Below the pieces are notes generated by a model. It saw only the letters and a program-made list of their open reading frames with translations, ran no database searches and was not told where the DNA came from. From DSOI01 sp041394885 (lineage in GTDB: Bacteria > Acidobacteriota > Terriglobia > Bryobacterales > Bryobacteraceae): a stretch of DNA of 64,000 bases. The stretch covers positions 1 through 64,000 of the forward strand of contig JAWKHI010000009.1 of NCBI GenBank assembly GCA_041394885.1. The letters run 5' to 3'. The position numbers and the translations under genes are program-made. Numbering within the stretch: the first letter of the stretch is position 1; each line of letters opens with the position of its first letter. This document shows positions 47,259 to 54,390 of this stretch, in pieces.

Positions 47259-48020
47259 TCAAAAGAATGTCCGGCTGCGCCGGACGTGATACTCGGGCTT
47301 TTGGCCGGTGCCAGGCGCGGCCCCGGCCACAAGCCCGCTTTCAGGCAACAGCCACAACTGATCCAATCCGATGGGCCCTCCGTTCTGCTGGGTAATCGGC
47401 GCGGTTGCCGTTCCCACGTAGACATCCCAACCCGCGACTCCGGCCGGTGGGGCTCCTGGCGATACCTGGATCAGTTCCCCGCCGCTGGCGTCGTAGACCA
47501 CCGCATCTCCCGGTGACCCCGTTGCCCCCTGCGCGCTTCGCCACCCCACTCGCACCAGATAAGTCTCCGTGGGTCCGTTGCCTCCCGCGCTGGTCACTGT
47601 CGGCAGGCCGCCCCTGGGGATTGGCAGGCCAACCAACCCAACCCCAAGCTCAAACAGCAGTTCCGAAGCTTCTCGCGCCTGCAGCGAGAAATGCTTCCAC
47701 TTTCCGAGGTAGCGGTCATTCAACTGGCTGTTGTAAGCGTCGCTATAGACCTCAACCAGGGTCCGAAGCGTGTGCCATCGATGGAGGCCGGGCGTCACAA
47801 CTACGCGGCTTAGCTCGTAGCTTCCTGTGCCCGAGGGCAGTATGCTGCTGGCTTGTGTTCGAAGCAGGAACGCCGCCACTTCCAGTTGGATCTGCTCCGT
47901 CGCGATCTCGATCTTCGCGTTCAATTCGATGCCTTCGTGCTTCGCCGTCTCCAGAATCGTGCTGTCCATCGCCTGCAAGTCCCGCAGGTCGGAAACCGGC
48001 CCGTCCGTCAGTAGTGCCAT
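47259..48020 (-). CDS. Phage-like structural protein of unknown role
   Basis: The 253-aa protein has a helical N-terminal half (1-130: DSTILETAKHEGIELNAKIEIATEQIQLEVAAFLL; SQLNDRYLGKWKHFSLQAREASELLFELGVGLV) and a C-terminal fibronectin-like domain (ETYLVRVGWRSAQGATG, VAGWDVYVGTATAP). Head-to-tail adaptor proteins often have the helical part, and decoration proteins the beta part. It sits between capsid and tube genes. No specific family is recognised. Confidence 0.5.
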   Translation of the reverse strand: MALLTDGPVSDLRDLQAMDSTILETAKHEGIELNAKIEIATEQIQLEVAAFLLRTQASSILPSGTGSYELSRVVVTPGLHRWHTLRTLVEVYSDAYNSQLNDRYLGKWKHFSLQAREASELLFELGVGLVGLPIPRGGLPTVTSAGGNGPTETYLVRVGWRSAQGATGSPGDAVVYDASGGELIQVSPGAPPAGVAGWDVYVGTATAPITQQNGGPIGLDQLWLLPESGLVAGAAPGTGQKPEYHVRRSRTFF

Positions 48021-48038
48021 TGCTGCTTCCTCCGCTTC

Positions 48039-48365
48039 CTACTGGCGTTCCGATTTCAGGTTCTTAGCGAGCATCTGCAGATCCGCTTCCGACAGCACTG
48101 CCAATTGCACTCGCCCCTCTTCCACGGCGGCTTCGCTCTTCTTCAAAGCCTCCCGCTGCGCCTCATAGTAGGCTGCGGTCTCCTCTTCATTGGCCAGGCG
48201 CGCCTTGACGTCGGCCAGTAGCCGCGCCGCAAGGTGACGGTGTACCTCCGTCTTCACTCCTTCGCGTCCGCCGTCAGGAGTCGGCTTGCTCACCACAATC
48301 ACGAATTCGCTCTGGATGGACTCGGTCGCCGCCCGAATCTTCCCGTAGTATTCTCTGAGGTCCAT
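48039..48365 (-). CDS. Small phage-like coiled-coil protein
   Basis: The 108-aa protein starts MDLREYYGKIRAATESI. It has a long charged helical C-terminal half (HLAARLLADVKARLANEEETAAYYEAQREALKKSEAAVEEGRVQ). It lies directly after the capsid gene and its hairpin. Possible roles are head completion or decoration; none can be chosen from sequence. Confidence 0.5.
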   Translation of the reverse strand: MDLREYYGKIRAATESIQSEFVIVVSKPTPDGGREGVKTEVHRHLAARLLADVKARLANEEETAAYYEAQREALKKSEAAVEEGRVQLAVLSEADLQMLAKNLKSERQ

Positions 48366-48383
48366 TTCTCTTTCCCCCCTTCA

Positions 48384-48418
48384 AAAGCATTCCGGGTCCG
48401 GCATCGCGCCGGACCCGG
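48384..48418 (-). terminator. Strong hairpin after the capsid gene
   Basis: CCGGGTCCGGC (48392-48402), loop ATCGC, GCCGGACCCGG (48408-48418): 11 perfect GC-rich pairs. On the minus strand the stem is followed by AATGCTTTTG. The short T-tract suggests partial termination or 3'-end protection of capsid mRNA. Confidence 0.5.
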
Positions 48419-48517
48419 TTGGTGTCACAACTTCCCTCTTCACGCGGCTGGGCGCGGCCACAGCCCTGATACGGCGGCTCTTCAGCCGCTGGTCACGCTC
48501 AGCCGCGGCCGGAGAAC

Positions 48518-49429
48518 CTAGCTCTTCACCTGCACGCCGTGGTTGTTGCGCAGAACGCCGGTGCCGTACAGCACGTCCACCGTGAACTGCTGCGCCAGGG
48601 TGTTCGGCTGGTAGCTCATGATCACCCGCAGTCCGAAACTCCCCAGTTCGGCGTACTCGGCGATCGCGCCGGTGCCCGGGATCGGCTGCGGAAGCCGCCG
48701 GACCACCAGGCCCATGGCGTTCCGAGAGAAAGCCACGTTGTTCGTCGTCGCCGGAGCGCTGCCTGTCTTGGCCACAAACTGCGAGCGGAACACGTAGAAG
48801 TCTTTGATCTTTCCTACCGTCCCGTCCACCAGAGCGCGCAGTCCGGCTTCACCCGCGCTCGAATACTCGCTGAACCGGGCGATCTGCCGCAATTGCGAGT
48901 ACGCCTCGCCGCTCACCACGAGGTGCTTCGGAGAACTCGCCGGAACCTTCGCGGTAAACAAAGCGGTCTCCGCCTGATCGATGGCCGCTTCCGTCAATGC
49001 GGTTCCCGCCGCGCCCACCGGAGCGTTCGACGTGAACTGCGAGTACAGTCCCAGCAGGTCGGTTTCGATCTTCTCCGCCAAAGCCGTCACCGCCGGCTGC
49101 ATGTAAAGCTTCAACAGGTCCGGCACCGCCAGCACTTTGGTTACGTCCGGAATCTGGAATGTCGCTTCCGCGTGAGTGTTCAGCACGATTTGCGCATTCC
49201 CCACGCTCGGGTTCTGAGCCACGACCGAGCCGCCCTCCGAGATGTTGTTCGCCACCAGCGTCGGCGGAATCGGCACGTTCACCGTGTCACCCGCTTGCGC
49301 CAGAATCGGCTCGAAATCCCGGTTGACCAGGTTCCCCATAACCAGGTTCCCCATCAACGCCGGCAGCGCGTCGGCTGCCACCAACTTCACAATCGCTTGT
49401 GCCACATTGGCTGATGTGATAGCAGGCAT
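48518..49429 (-). CDS. Major capsid protein, P22-coat-like (HK97 fold)
   Basis: The 303-aa protein starts MPAITSANVAQAIVKLVAADALPALM. An N-terminal helix is followed by NLVNRDFEPILAQAGDTVNVPIPP and GGSVVAQNPSVGNAQIVLNTHAEATFQIPDV, a pattern of P22-coat-like capsid proteins. The spine-helix region is LLKLYMQPAVTALAEKIETDLLG. The presence of a separate scaffold gene and absence of a maturation protease fit a P22-type head. It has a strong AAGGAGG Shine-Dalgarno and is bracketed by hairpins on both sides. A 15-bp tandem duplication affects residues near position 30. Confidence 0.75.
   Translation of the reverse strand: MPAITSANVAQAIVKLVAADALPALMGNLVMGNLVNRDFEPILAQAGDTVNVPIPPTLVANNISEGGSVVAQNPSVGNAQIVLNTHAEATFQIPDVTKVLAVPDLLKLYMQPAVTALAEKIETDLLGLYSQFTSNAPVGAAGTALTEAAIDQAETALFTAKVPASSPKHLVVSGEAYSQLRQIARFSEYSSAGEAGLRALVDGTVGKIKDFYVFRSQFVAKTGSAPATTNNVAFSRNAMGLVVRRLPQPIPGTGAIAEYAELGSFGLRVIMSYQPNTLAQQFTVDVLYGTGVLRNNHGVQVKS
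49326..49355. repeat. 15-bp tandem duplication inside the capsid gene
   Basis: ACCAGGTTCCCCAT plus one variable base occurs at 49326-49340 and 49341-49355. It encodes a duplicated five-residue step (MGNLV twice) without breaking the frame. Confidence 0.8.
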
Positions 49430-49493
49430 CTTCTTTGTCCTCCTTGTAATCAGGCCTTCGGCCTTCCTTCTGCGCAGGCCAGATAGCCTGCAA

Positions 49494-49527
49494 AAACACC
49501 AACGGCAGGTAGTCGCCTACCTGCCGT
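49494..49527 (-). terminator. Hairpin with T-run between scaffold and capsid genes
   Basis: ACGGCAGGTAG (49502-49512), loop TCGC, CTACCTGCCGT (49517-49527): an 11-bp perfect stem. On the minus strand it is followed by TGGTGTTTTTGC, i.e. five T after a short spacer. It is probably a partial terminator or mRNA-stability element upstream of the capsid gene. Confidence 0.5.
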
Positions 49528-49576
49528 CGATCTCGTCCTAACCCGGAGGGGCCGCGTGTCCGCGGGCCGCCGGATT

Positions 49577-50173
49577 CTATAGATTCGTTTGCGAAGCGAT
49601 CCGCGCGATCTCCCGCCGCACCCGCTCCATTTCATCCGGGTCCATCCCCGGCTTGATCCGGTCCAGATCTACGCCGCCGCCGGCCGGGCTCCGGCCACTC
49701 AAACTGGTTCCCGACCCACCCGCCACCCGGGCCGGCAGCAACTCCGGGTTCTCCTGGACGAATCGCGTCAGGTACTCCTTCAGCTCTGAGTCGCCGTTCG
49801 CCTCCCGCGCCACAAGACGTCCATGGTCGTTGCGCACCACGTCGTCTTTCACGGCGCGGAACGCCAAGTCGAGCTTCGAAACCCCTAGGCGCTGCAGCTC
49901 CGTGCGGATCGTCGTGTCCCGCTCGGCTTGCTCGGCCCGCTGCCGGGCGCGCTCATTCTCCGCGGCCAATTCGTTCAGCCGTCGCTCCAGTTGCTCGCGC
50001 TTCCGGCGCTCGTCTTCGAGCTCCGCCTTATAGGCCGGCTCGGCCTTGCTCCTTTGCGTCTGGAAGTACTCGCCGATTGCCTCTCGCACCGCCTCGCGGA
50101 CGTCGAGAGCTCCTTCGCTTGCCGCTGTTGCCTGGTTGCTCCGGCTCTCCATCTGATCTTTGTTCTCGTTCAT
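49577..50173 (-). CDS. Phage-like scaffolding protein
   Basis: The 198-aa protein is strongly charged. A long coiled coil spans about 45-95 (ELEDERRKREQLERRLNELAAENERARQRAEQ). A flexible Gly/Ser/Pro segment (GGSGTSLSGRSPAGGG) leads to a basic C-terminal helix (DEMERVRREIARIAS). This is the organisation of capsid scaffolding proteins, whose C-terminal helix binds the coat. It is located between portal and coat genes. It starts 3 bp after the portal stop. Confidence 0.75.
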   Translation of the reverse strand: MNENKDQMESRSNQATAASEGALDVREAVREAIGEYFQTQRSKAEPAYKAELEDERRKREQLERRLNELAAENERARQRAEQAERDTTIRTELQRLGVSKLDLAFRAVKDDVVRNDHGRLVAREANGDSELKEYLTRFVQENPELLPARVAGGSGTSLSGRSPAGGGVDLDRIKPGMDPDEMERVRREIARIASQTNL

Positions 50174-50176
50174 GCT

Positions 50177-51196
50177 TTACGCTCCTTCCATTCCCTCGTC
50201 GATTTCCTTCGAAATCTGCTCCTTTACTTCCTGACGCACATCGCACAGGTACTTGAACGCCAGTTTCTTCAACACCTGCCTCCGTAGCGTTTGCGACGCC
50301 GGAGCCATCTCCAGAAGCCGCTCTGCATCCGCTAGTTCCCCCGTGAAATCACCGATGTCGAACTCGTCCAAACCCGATACATCCACCGATAGGTTGTCCT
50401 CACGCACCGCGACGATCGCGCGGATCACCCGCTTCATGACGTCTTTGGCCACGTCCCCGTATGCCCGAAGAACCTCTTGTGTGATCGCGAAATCGCGCTG
50501 TTTGCTCAGCCCGGACGTGTTCACCATCGCCCCTCCGGCTTGGCTCATCAGGTAGCACACCCGGTAGATCTCGTCCTTTAGCCGCGTTAGATTCTCGGCC
50601 GCGATCTGGTATACCCGGCCTTCGGGTTCCGTCCATCCGAATCGGTCCCCCGGGCCCAACTGGATGTAGTAGGACTCGCCGATCACATCCTTCCACGGCC
50701 GGTCGCTATACACCACCGGCTGGGCGAACAGGCCCAACGTAAGCGCCCATGACAACGCGTTGGAGCGGTTGAAGTGCTCGAGCTGCAGCAGCCCCGCCTT
50801 GTTCATCAGCCACAAGCCTTCCGGGAGCCGCAGGGGGAACAGGGGAACTCGCCCGGCCTTGGCGAACCCGTGTTGGCCCCGGTCCACCTCCTCAATGCCT
50901 CGCTGCACCGATCCCACCTGGCGGAACACACGGTACTCGCTTCGGTCGTAATAGAGCCATCGCGTCTCTCTCACCCATTCGCCCGCCTCGAGCGTTTCCT
51001 TCCGCAGCGCCTCCGTCCGCATCACCACCCATTCGAAATCGCCGCGGCTGTCCACGCTCCAGTTCACCAACTGATCGGCGGTGCAGGCGCTCAAGTAGGC
51101 TCGCCCGGTTCCTTCGCGATCTTCCTCGGCCAGCGTCTCCGGCGTACGCTCCGCGCGGGGAAAGTCAACCAGGATGTAACTCGTTCCCGAAACCAT
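50177..51196 (-). CDS. Phage portal protein, C-terminal part of a frameshifted gene
   Basis: The 339-aa reading frame resembles the DUF4055-type portal: a clip/stem region with QLEHFNRSNALSWALTLGLFAQPVVYSDRP and a C-terminal helical part. The frame is open further upstream to 51300 (KSFLSEFAEDCDLSG, then TSITEFFRKQIQEA), continuous with the protein but with no start codon before GTSYILVDFP. It is therefore the body of a portal whose N-terminus is the adjoining 51271-51555 ORF. One missing base in a C4 run at 51298-51301 explains the break. Confidence 0.75.
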   Translation of the reverse strand: MVSGTSYILVDFPRAERTPETLAEEDREGTGRAYLSACTADQLVNWSVDSRGDFEWVVMRTEALRKETLEAGEWVRETRWLYYDRSEYRVFRQVGSVQRGIEEVDRGQHGFAKAGRVPLFPLRLPEGLWLMNKAGLLQLEHFNRSNALSWALTLGLFAQPVVYSDRPWKDVIGESYYIQLGPGDRFGWTEPEGRVYQIAAENLTRLKDEIYRVCYLMSQAGGAMVNTSGLSKQRDFAITQEVLRAYGDVAKDVMKRVIRAIVAVREDNLSVDVSGLDEFDIGDFTGELADAERLLEMAPASQTLRRQVLKKLAFKYLCDVRQEVKEQISKEIDEGMEGA

Positions 51197-51270
51197 CGCT
51201 TCCTGGATCTGCTTCCGGAAGAACTCCGTGATCGACGTTCCACTCAGATCGCAATCTTCCGCGAATTCGC

Positions 51271-51555
51271 TCAGGAAACTCTTCCCGCGGTTGTCATCCC
51301 CTCGGCGATCACAATCGGTTCCCGCCGGAACAGTGTCGCTACGTACCAGTCGATGATGGACCCCACGTAGTTCTCGTAGTACACTTTTCCCAGCCGCTCG
51401 CCGTACACCTCGAGCGGTTCCTTCTGCCGCCGCGTAAGGTAGTCGCCGGCGTTCACTCTCAACTGCTCTCCCCCCACGTACAAATCGCGATAGCGCTTCA
51501 ACAGCCCCTTCCGGCCCATGTACTCGGGATGTTCCGTGTTGATCACTTCTTTCAT
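51271..51555 (-). CDS. Phage portal protein, N-terminal fragment (truncated by frameshift)
   Basis: The start is MKEVINTEHPEYMGRKG at 51555, with GGAG 5 nt upstream. The fragment continues KRYRDLYVGGEQLRV, QKEPLEVYGERLGKVYYENY and SIIDWYVATLFRREPIVIAEG, the expected portal N-terminus. It then enters an off-frame tail MTTAGRVS and a stop at 51271. Adding one base to CCCC (51298-51301) joins it to the 50177 ORF. Confidence 0.75.
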   Translation of the reverse strand: MKEVINTEHPEYMGRKGLLKRYRDLYVGGEQLRVNAGDYLTRRQKEPLEVYGERLGKVYYENYVGSIIDWYVATLFRREPIVIAEGMTTAGRVS

Positions 51556-51678
51556 GTTTTCTCCGCTGCTCCTGCTCGCTGCTGCTTCCCTTCCGGCCAA
51601 TTTCAAGCTAACAAGCAGGCCGTCGGCGCGAGCCAAATCGATTCCGCTACTCCACTCATAACAAAGGAGAAAAAAACT

Positions 51679-51825
51679 ATGACGATCAGAACAACGCTCT
51701 CCCCCCCTCTTCCCCTCCTACGCCCAAATGCCTGGATTTGCCGTTTTTATGTGAGCGGCGTCTTGCATTTGAATTACTTGTGGGGTACCCTAGCTCATGT
51801 GGCGTGGCTCTTTCCTCTCCACTAA
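51679..51825 (+). CDS. Candidate leader peptide of the ilv operon
   Basis: The ATG at 51679 has AAAGGAG at 51663-51669 (9-nt spacing). The 48-residue product contains 10 Leu, 3 Val and 2 Ile. It lies 195 bp before ilvB, and a small hairpin follows at 51984-52001. This is the layout of attenuation leaders, but codons are not in a tight run, so the call is weak. Confidence 0.3.
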   Translation: MTIRTTLSPPLPLLRPNAWICRFYVSGVLHLNYLWGTLAHVAWLFPLH

Positions 51826-52020
51826 CTAGCAATGTTTCTCCGCCTCGTATTGGTCGCTGTACCTTGCCCCGCCTGATCCCTCGGGTGATTCGCCCCCGGA
51901 GGTTTGGCGCGGGGACCTCCTCCTTCCAGCCCATCTTCACCGCGCTCCGGCTGCTTGTCTCCGGACCGCTTTTCTGAATTTTTACCGCCTCCGATCGCGG
52001 TCTTTTCTGGAGAGTAATTT
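51826..52020 (+). promoter_or_regulatory. ilvB leader region with hairpins
   Basis: GGAGGT and ACCTCC form a stem around an 11-nt loop near 51897-51919. ACCGC (51984-51988) pairs with GCGGT (51997-52001) and is followed by TTTT. GGAGAG (52009-52014) is the ilvB Shine-Dalgarno. A tentative attenuator or regulatory leader. Confidence 0.35.
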
Positions 52021-53751
52021 ATGTCAAATCTGATGAGTGGCGCAAAGATCCTCTTAGAGTGCTTGGCCCGGGAAAACGTCGACTGCATGTTCGGCTATCC
52101 CGGCGGCGTAACGCTGCCCTTCTACGACGCCATGTACGACAATCCCCTGCGCCATGTCCTCGTTCGCCACGAGGAAAACGCGGCCTTCGCCGCCGAAGGA
52201 TATGCGCGCGCCACTGGAAAGGTCGGGGTATGCTGCGCCACCTCGGGTCCGGGTGCCACCAACCTCACCACTGGCCTCGTCGACGCCATGATGGACTCCA
52301 TTCCCATCGTCGCGATCACCGGCCAGGTCTCCACCAAGCTGATCGGGTCCGATGCGTTTCAAGAGGCCGACACGTTCGGCATCACTCGCCCCTGTACGAA
52401 ACACAACTTCCTGGTCAAGACCCTGGCCGAACTTCCTCAGATCGTCCACGAAGCTTTCTACATCGCCGCTACCGGACGCCCTGGACCTGTCCTGGTCGAC
52501 GTTCCCAAAGATGTCTTTCAAGGCCAGGCTCAATACGCTCCCGTTCATGCCATTCACCTTCCCGGCTACAAGATCCACACCGACGGACATGCCGGTCAAA
52601 TGCGCCGTGCGGCCCACATGATGTGGGAGGCCCGCCAGCCCATGATTTATGCCGGTGGCGGCATCATCGCTGCCGGCGCCACCCCTGAACTCCAGCAACT
52701 ATCGGAACTCCTCGATTGCCCCACCGTCTGCACTCTGATGGGGTTGGGGGGGCTCTCCTCGTCTCACCCCAACTTCGTCAGCATGCCCGGTATGCACGGG
52801 TCCTACGCCGCCAATATGGCGATGACCGAGTCGGACCTCCTCATCGCTCTGGGCGTTCGCTTCGACGATCGCGTCACCGGTCGCCTCGCGGCCTTCGCTC
52901 CCCACGCGAAAATCATCCACGTCGACATCGACCCCGCTGAAATCGGCAAGAATCGCGCCGCTGACCTGCCCATAGTCGGTGATGTCAAACGCGTCCTCAC
53001 CAAGATCAACAAGATCGTCGCCGAACTTGCGCCGGTCCACCGCCCTGCCGTTGCCGAGTCCCGTAAGGCTTGGTGGGGGCAGGTGCGTGGCTGGCAGCAG
53101 GAGCACCCCCTCACAGCCGAAGTCTCCACCGCGGAGATCAAGCCGCAACACCTCATGAGAGAAATTGATCGCATTTCGGGCGGTGAGGCCATCGTCTGCT
53201 CCGACGTCGGTCAGCATCAGATGTGGGCGGCACAGTTCATTCGTTTCAATCAACCGCGCCTGTGGATCAACTCGGGTGGTCTCGGTTCGATGGGCTTCGG
53301 CCTCCCGTCGGCTATCGGAGCCCAGTTCGCCTGCCCAGGTAAGCTCGTTTTCGCCATCATGGGTGACGGCGGCTTCCAGATGTCCATTCCTGAACTTGCC
53401 ACCGTCGCCTCCTACGGCTTGCCTGTCAAGATGATCGTGATGAATAACGGCTACCTTGGAATGGTTCGCCAGTGGCAAGAACTCTTCTATAACAACCGGC
53501 TCAGTTCGGTGACGCTAGACTGCTTCCCCGACGCCGAAAAACTGGCAGGCGCTTACGGCTTCAAGGGCCGTACGATCGAAAGCCCAGCGGACCTCCCCGC
53601 TGCCCTCGACGAATGCGTCAAGGAACCGGGCCCCTATCTTCTCAATGTCAAGGTCACTCCGATAGAAAACGTCTACCCCATGGTTCCCGCCGGGGGAGCG
53701 ATCAAAGAAATGGTGCTGACTCCGCCCTCTCCGGTCGCCGTTGGAGACTGA
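52021..53751 (+). CDS. ilvB: Acetolactate synthase, large (catalytic) subunit
   Basis: The 576-aa ThDP enzyme condenses two pyruvates (or pyruvate plus 2-oxobutyrate). It begins SGAKILLECLARENVDCMFGYPGG with the catalytic Glu in RHEENAAFAAEGYARATG. The central FAD-binding domain includes IPIVAITGQV. The ThDP motif is GDGGFQMSIPELATVASYGLP with NNGYLGMVRQWQE. It starts the ilvB-ilvN-ilvC-cimA cluster. Confidence 0.96.
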   Translation: MSNLMSGAKILLECLARENVDCMFGYPGGVTLPFYDAMYDNPLRHVLVRHEENAAFAAEGYARATGKVGVCCATSGPGATNLTTGLVDAMMDSIPIVAITGQVSTKLIGSDAFQEADTFGITRPCTKHNFLVKTLAELPQIVHEAFYIAATGRPGPVLVDVPKDVFQGQAQYAPVHAIHLPGYKIHTDGHAGQMRRAAHMMWEARQPMIYAGGGIIAAGATPELQQLSELLDCPTVCTLMGLGGLSSSHPNFVSMPGMHGSYAANMAMTESDLLIALGVRFDDRVTGRLAAFAPHAKIIHVDIDPAEIGKNRAADLPIVGDVKRVLTKINKIVAELAPVHRPAVAESRKAWWGQVRGWQQEHPLTAEVSTAEIKPQHLMREIDRISGGEAIVCSDVGQHQMWAAQFIRFNQPRLWINSGGLGSMGFGLPSAIGAQFACPGKLVFAIMGDGGFQMSIPELATVASYGLPVKMIVMNNGYLGMVRQWQELFYNNRLSSVTLDCFPDAEKLAGAYGFKGRTIESPADLPAALDECVKEPGPYLLNVKVTPIENVYPMVPAGGAIKEMVLTPPSPVAVGD

Positions 53752-53799
53752 GATGATCTCCCCGGCCCCGCTCCGCCCTCTTCAGTCAAGGAACAAGAA

Positions 53800-54363
53800 A
53801 TGCTCCAAGTAATCAGTCTGCTTCTCGAAAACAAACCCGGAGCCCTCATGCGAGTTACCGGACTCCTCAGCGCCCGCGGCTACAACATCGAGAGTCTTAC
53901 GGTGGCCCGTACCACCGATCCCACACTCTCCCGCATGACCATCGTCGTCGACGTGGATCCGCAACTCCGCAAGCAGGTCATCAAACAGATGAACAAGCTC
54001 ATCAACGTTCTGCAGGCGTCGGACCTGTCGGAAGGGCCTGCCGTCACCCGCGAACTCGTCCTCATGCGCGTCCGTGCGCCGATGGAAGCGCGCCCCGCCA
54101 TTCTCAAAGAAGCCGAGATCTTCGGTGCGCGGGTCATCGATTCCTCCGTCGAAGGTTTCGCTCTCGAAGCCACCGGCGACTCGGAAAAACTCGACGAGTA
54201 CATCGATGTCATGCGCAGCTATGGTGAAATAGAGGTCACGCGTTCCGGCTGCGTCACCGTGGCTCTCGAACCGCGCAAACTCCGCCTGTCGTCGCCAGTC
54301 CCCACCGGTGGCGTCAAGGAGAAGTCCCCCGCCGTGCAGGCCTCGAGCCTTCCGGTTAGCTAA
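53800..54363 (+). CDS. ilvN: Acetolactate synthase, small (regulatory) subunit
   Basis: The 187-aa ACT-domain protein starts MLQVISLLLENKPGALMRVTGL and has NIESLTVARTTDPTLSRMTI and the second, C-terminal domain (VTRELVLMRVRAPMEARPAIL, VIDSSVEGFALEATGDSEKLDEYI). It activates IlvB and confers valine inhibition. It lies 48 bp downstream of ilvB. The last 25 residues are a Ser/Pro-rich tail. Confidence 0.95.
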   Translation: MLQVISLLLENKPGALMRVTGLLSARGYNIESLTVARTTDPTLSRMTIVVDVDPQLRKQVIKQMNKLINVLQASDLSEGPAVTRELVLMRVRAPMEARPAILKEAEIFGARVIDSSVEGFALEATGDSEKLDEYIDVMRSYGEIEVTRSGCVTVALEPRKLRLSSPVPTGGVKEKSPAVQASSLPVS

Positions 54364-54390
54364 ACAATTGTCTGGAGCATCCAACTTCCC

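Noticed and set aside
36268..51555. Contractile-tail bacteriocin (tailocin)
   Set aside because: Portal, scaffold and coat genes are present and no sheath or baseplate spike genes of the contractile type were recognised, so a headed particle fits better.
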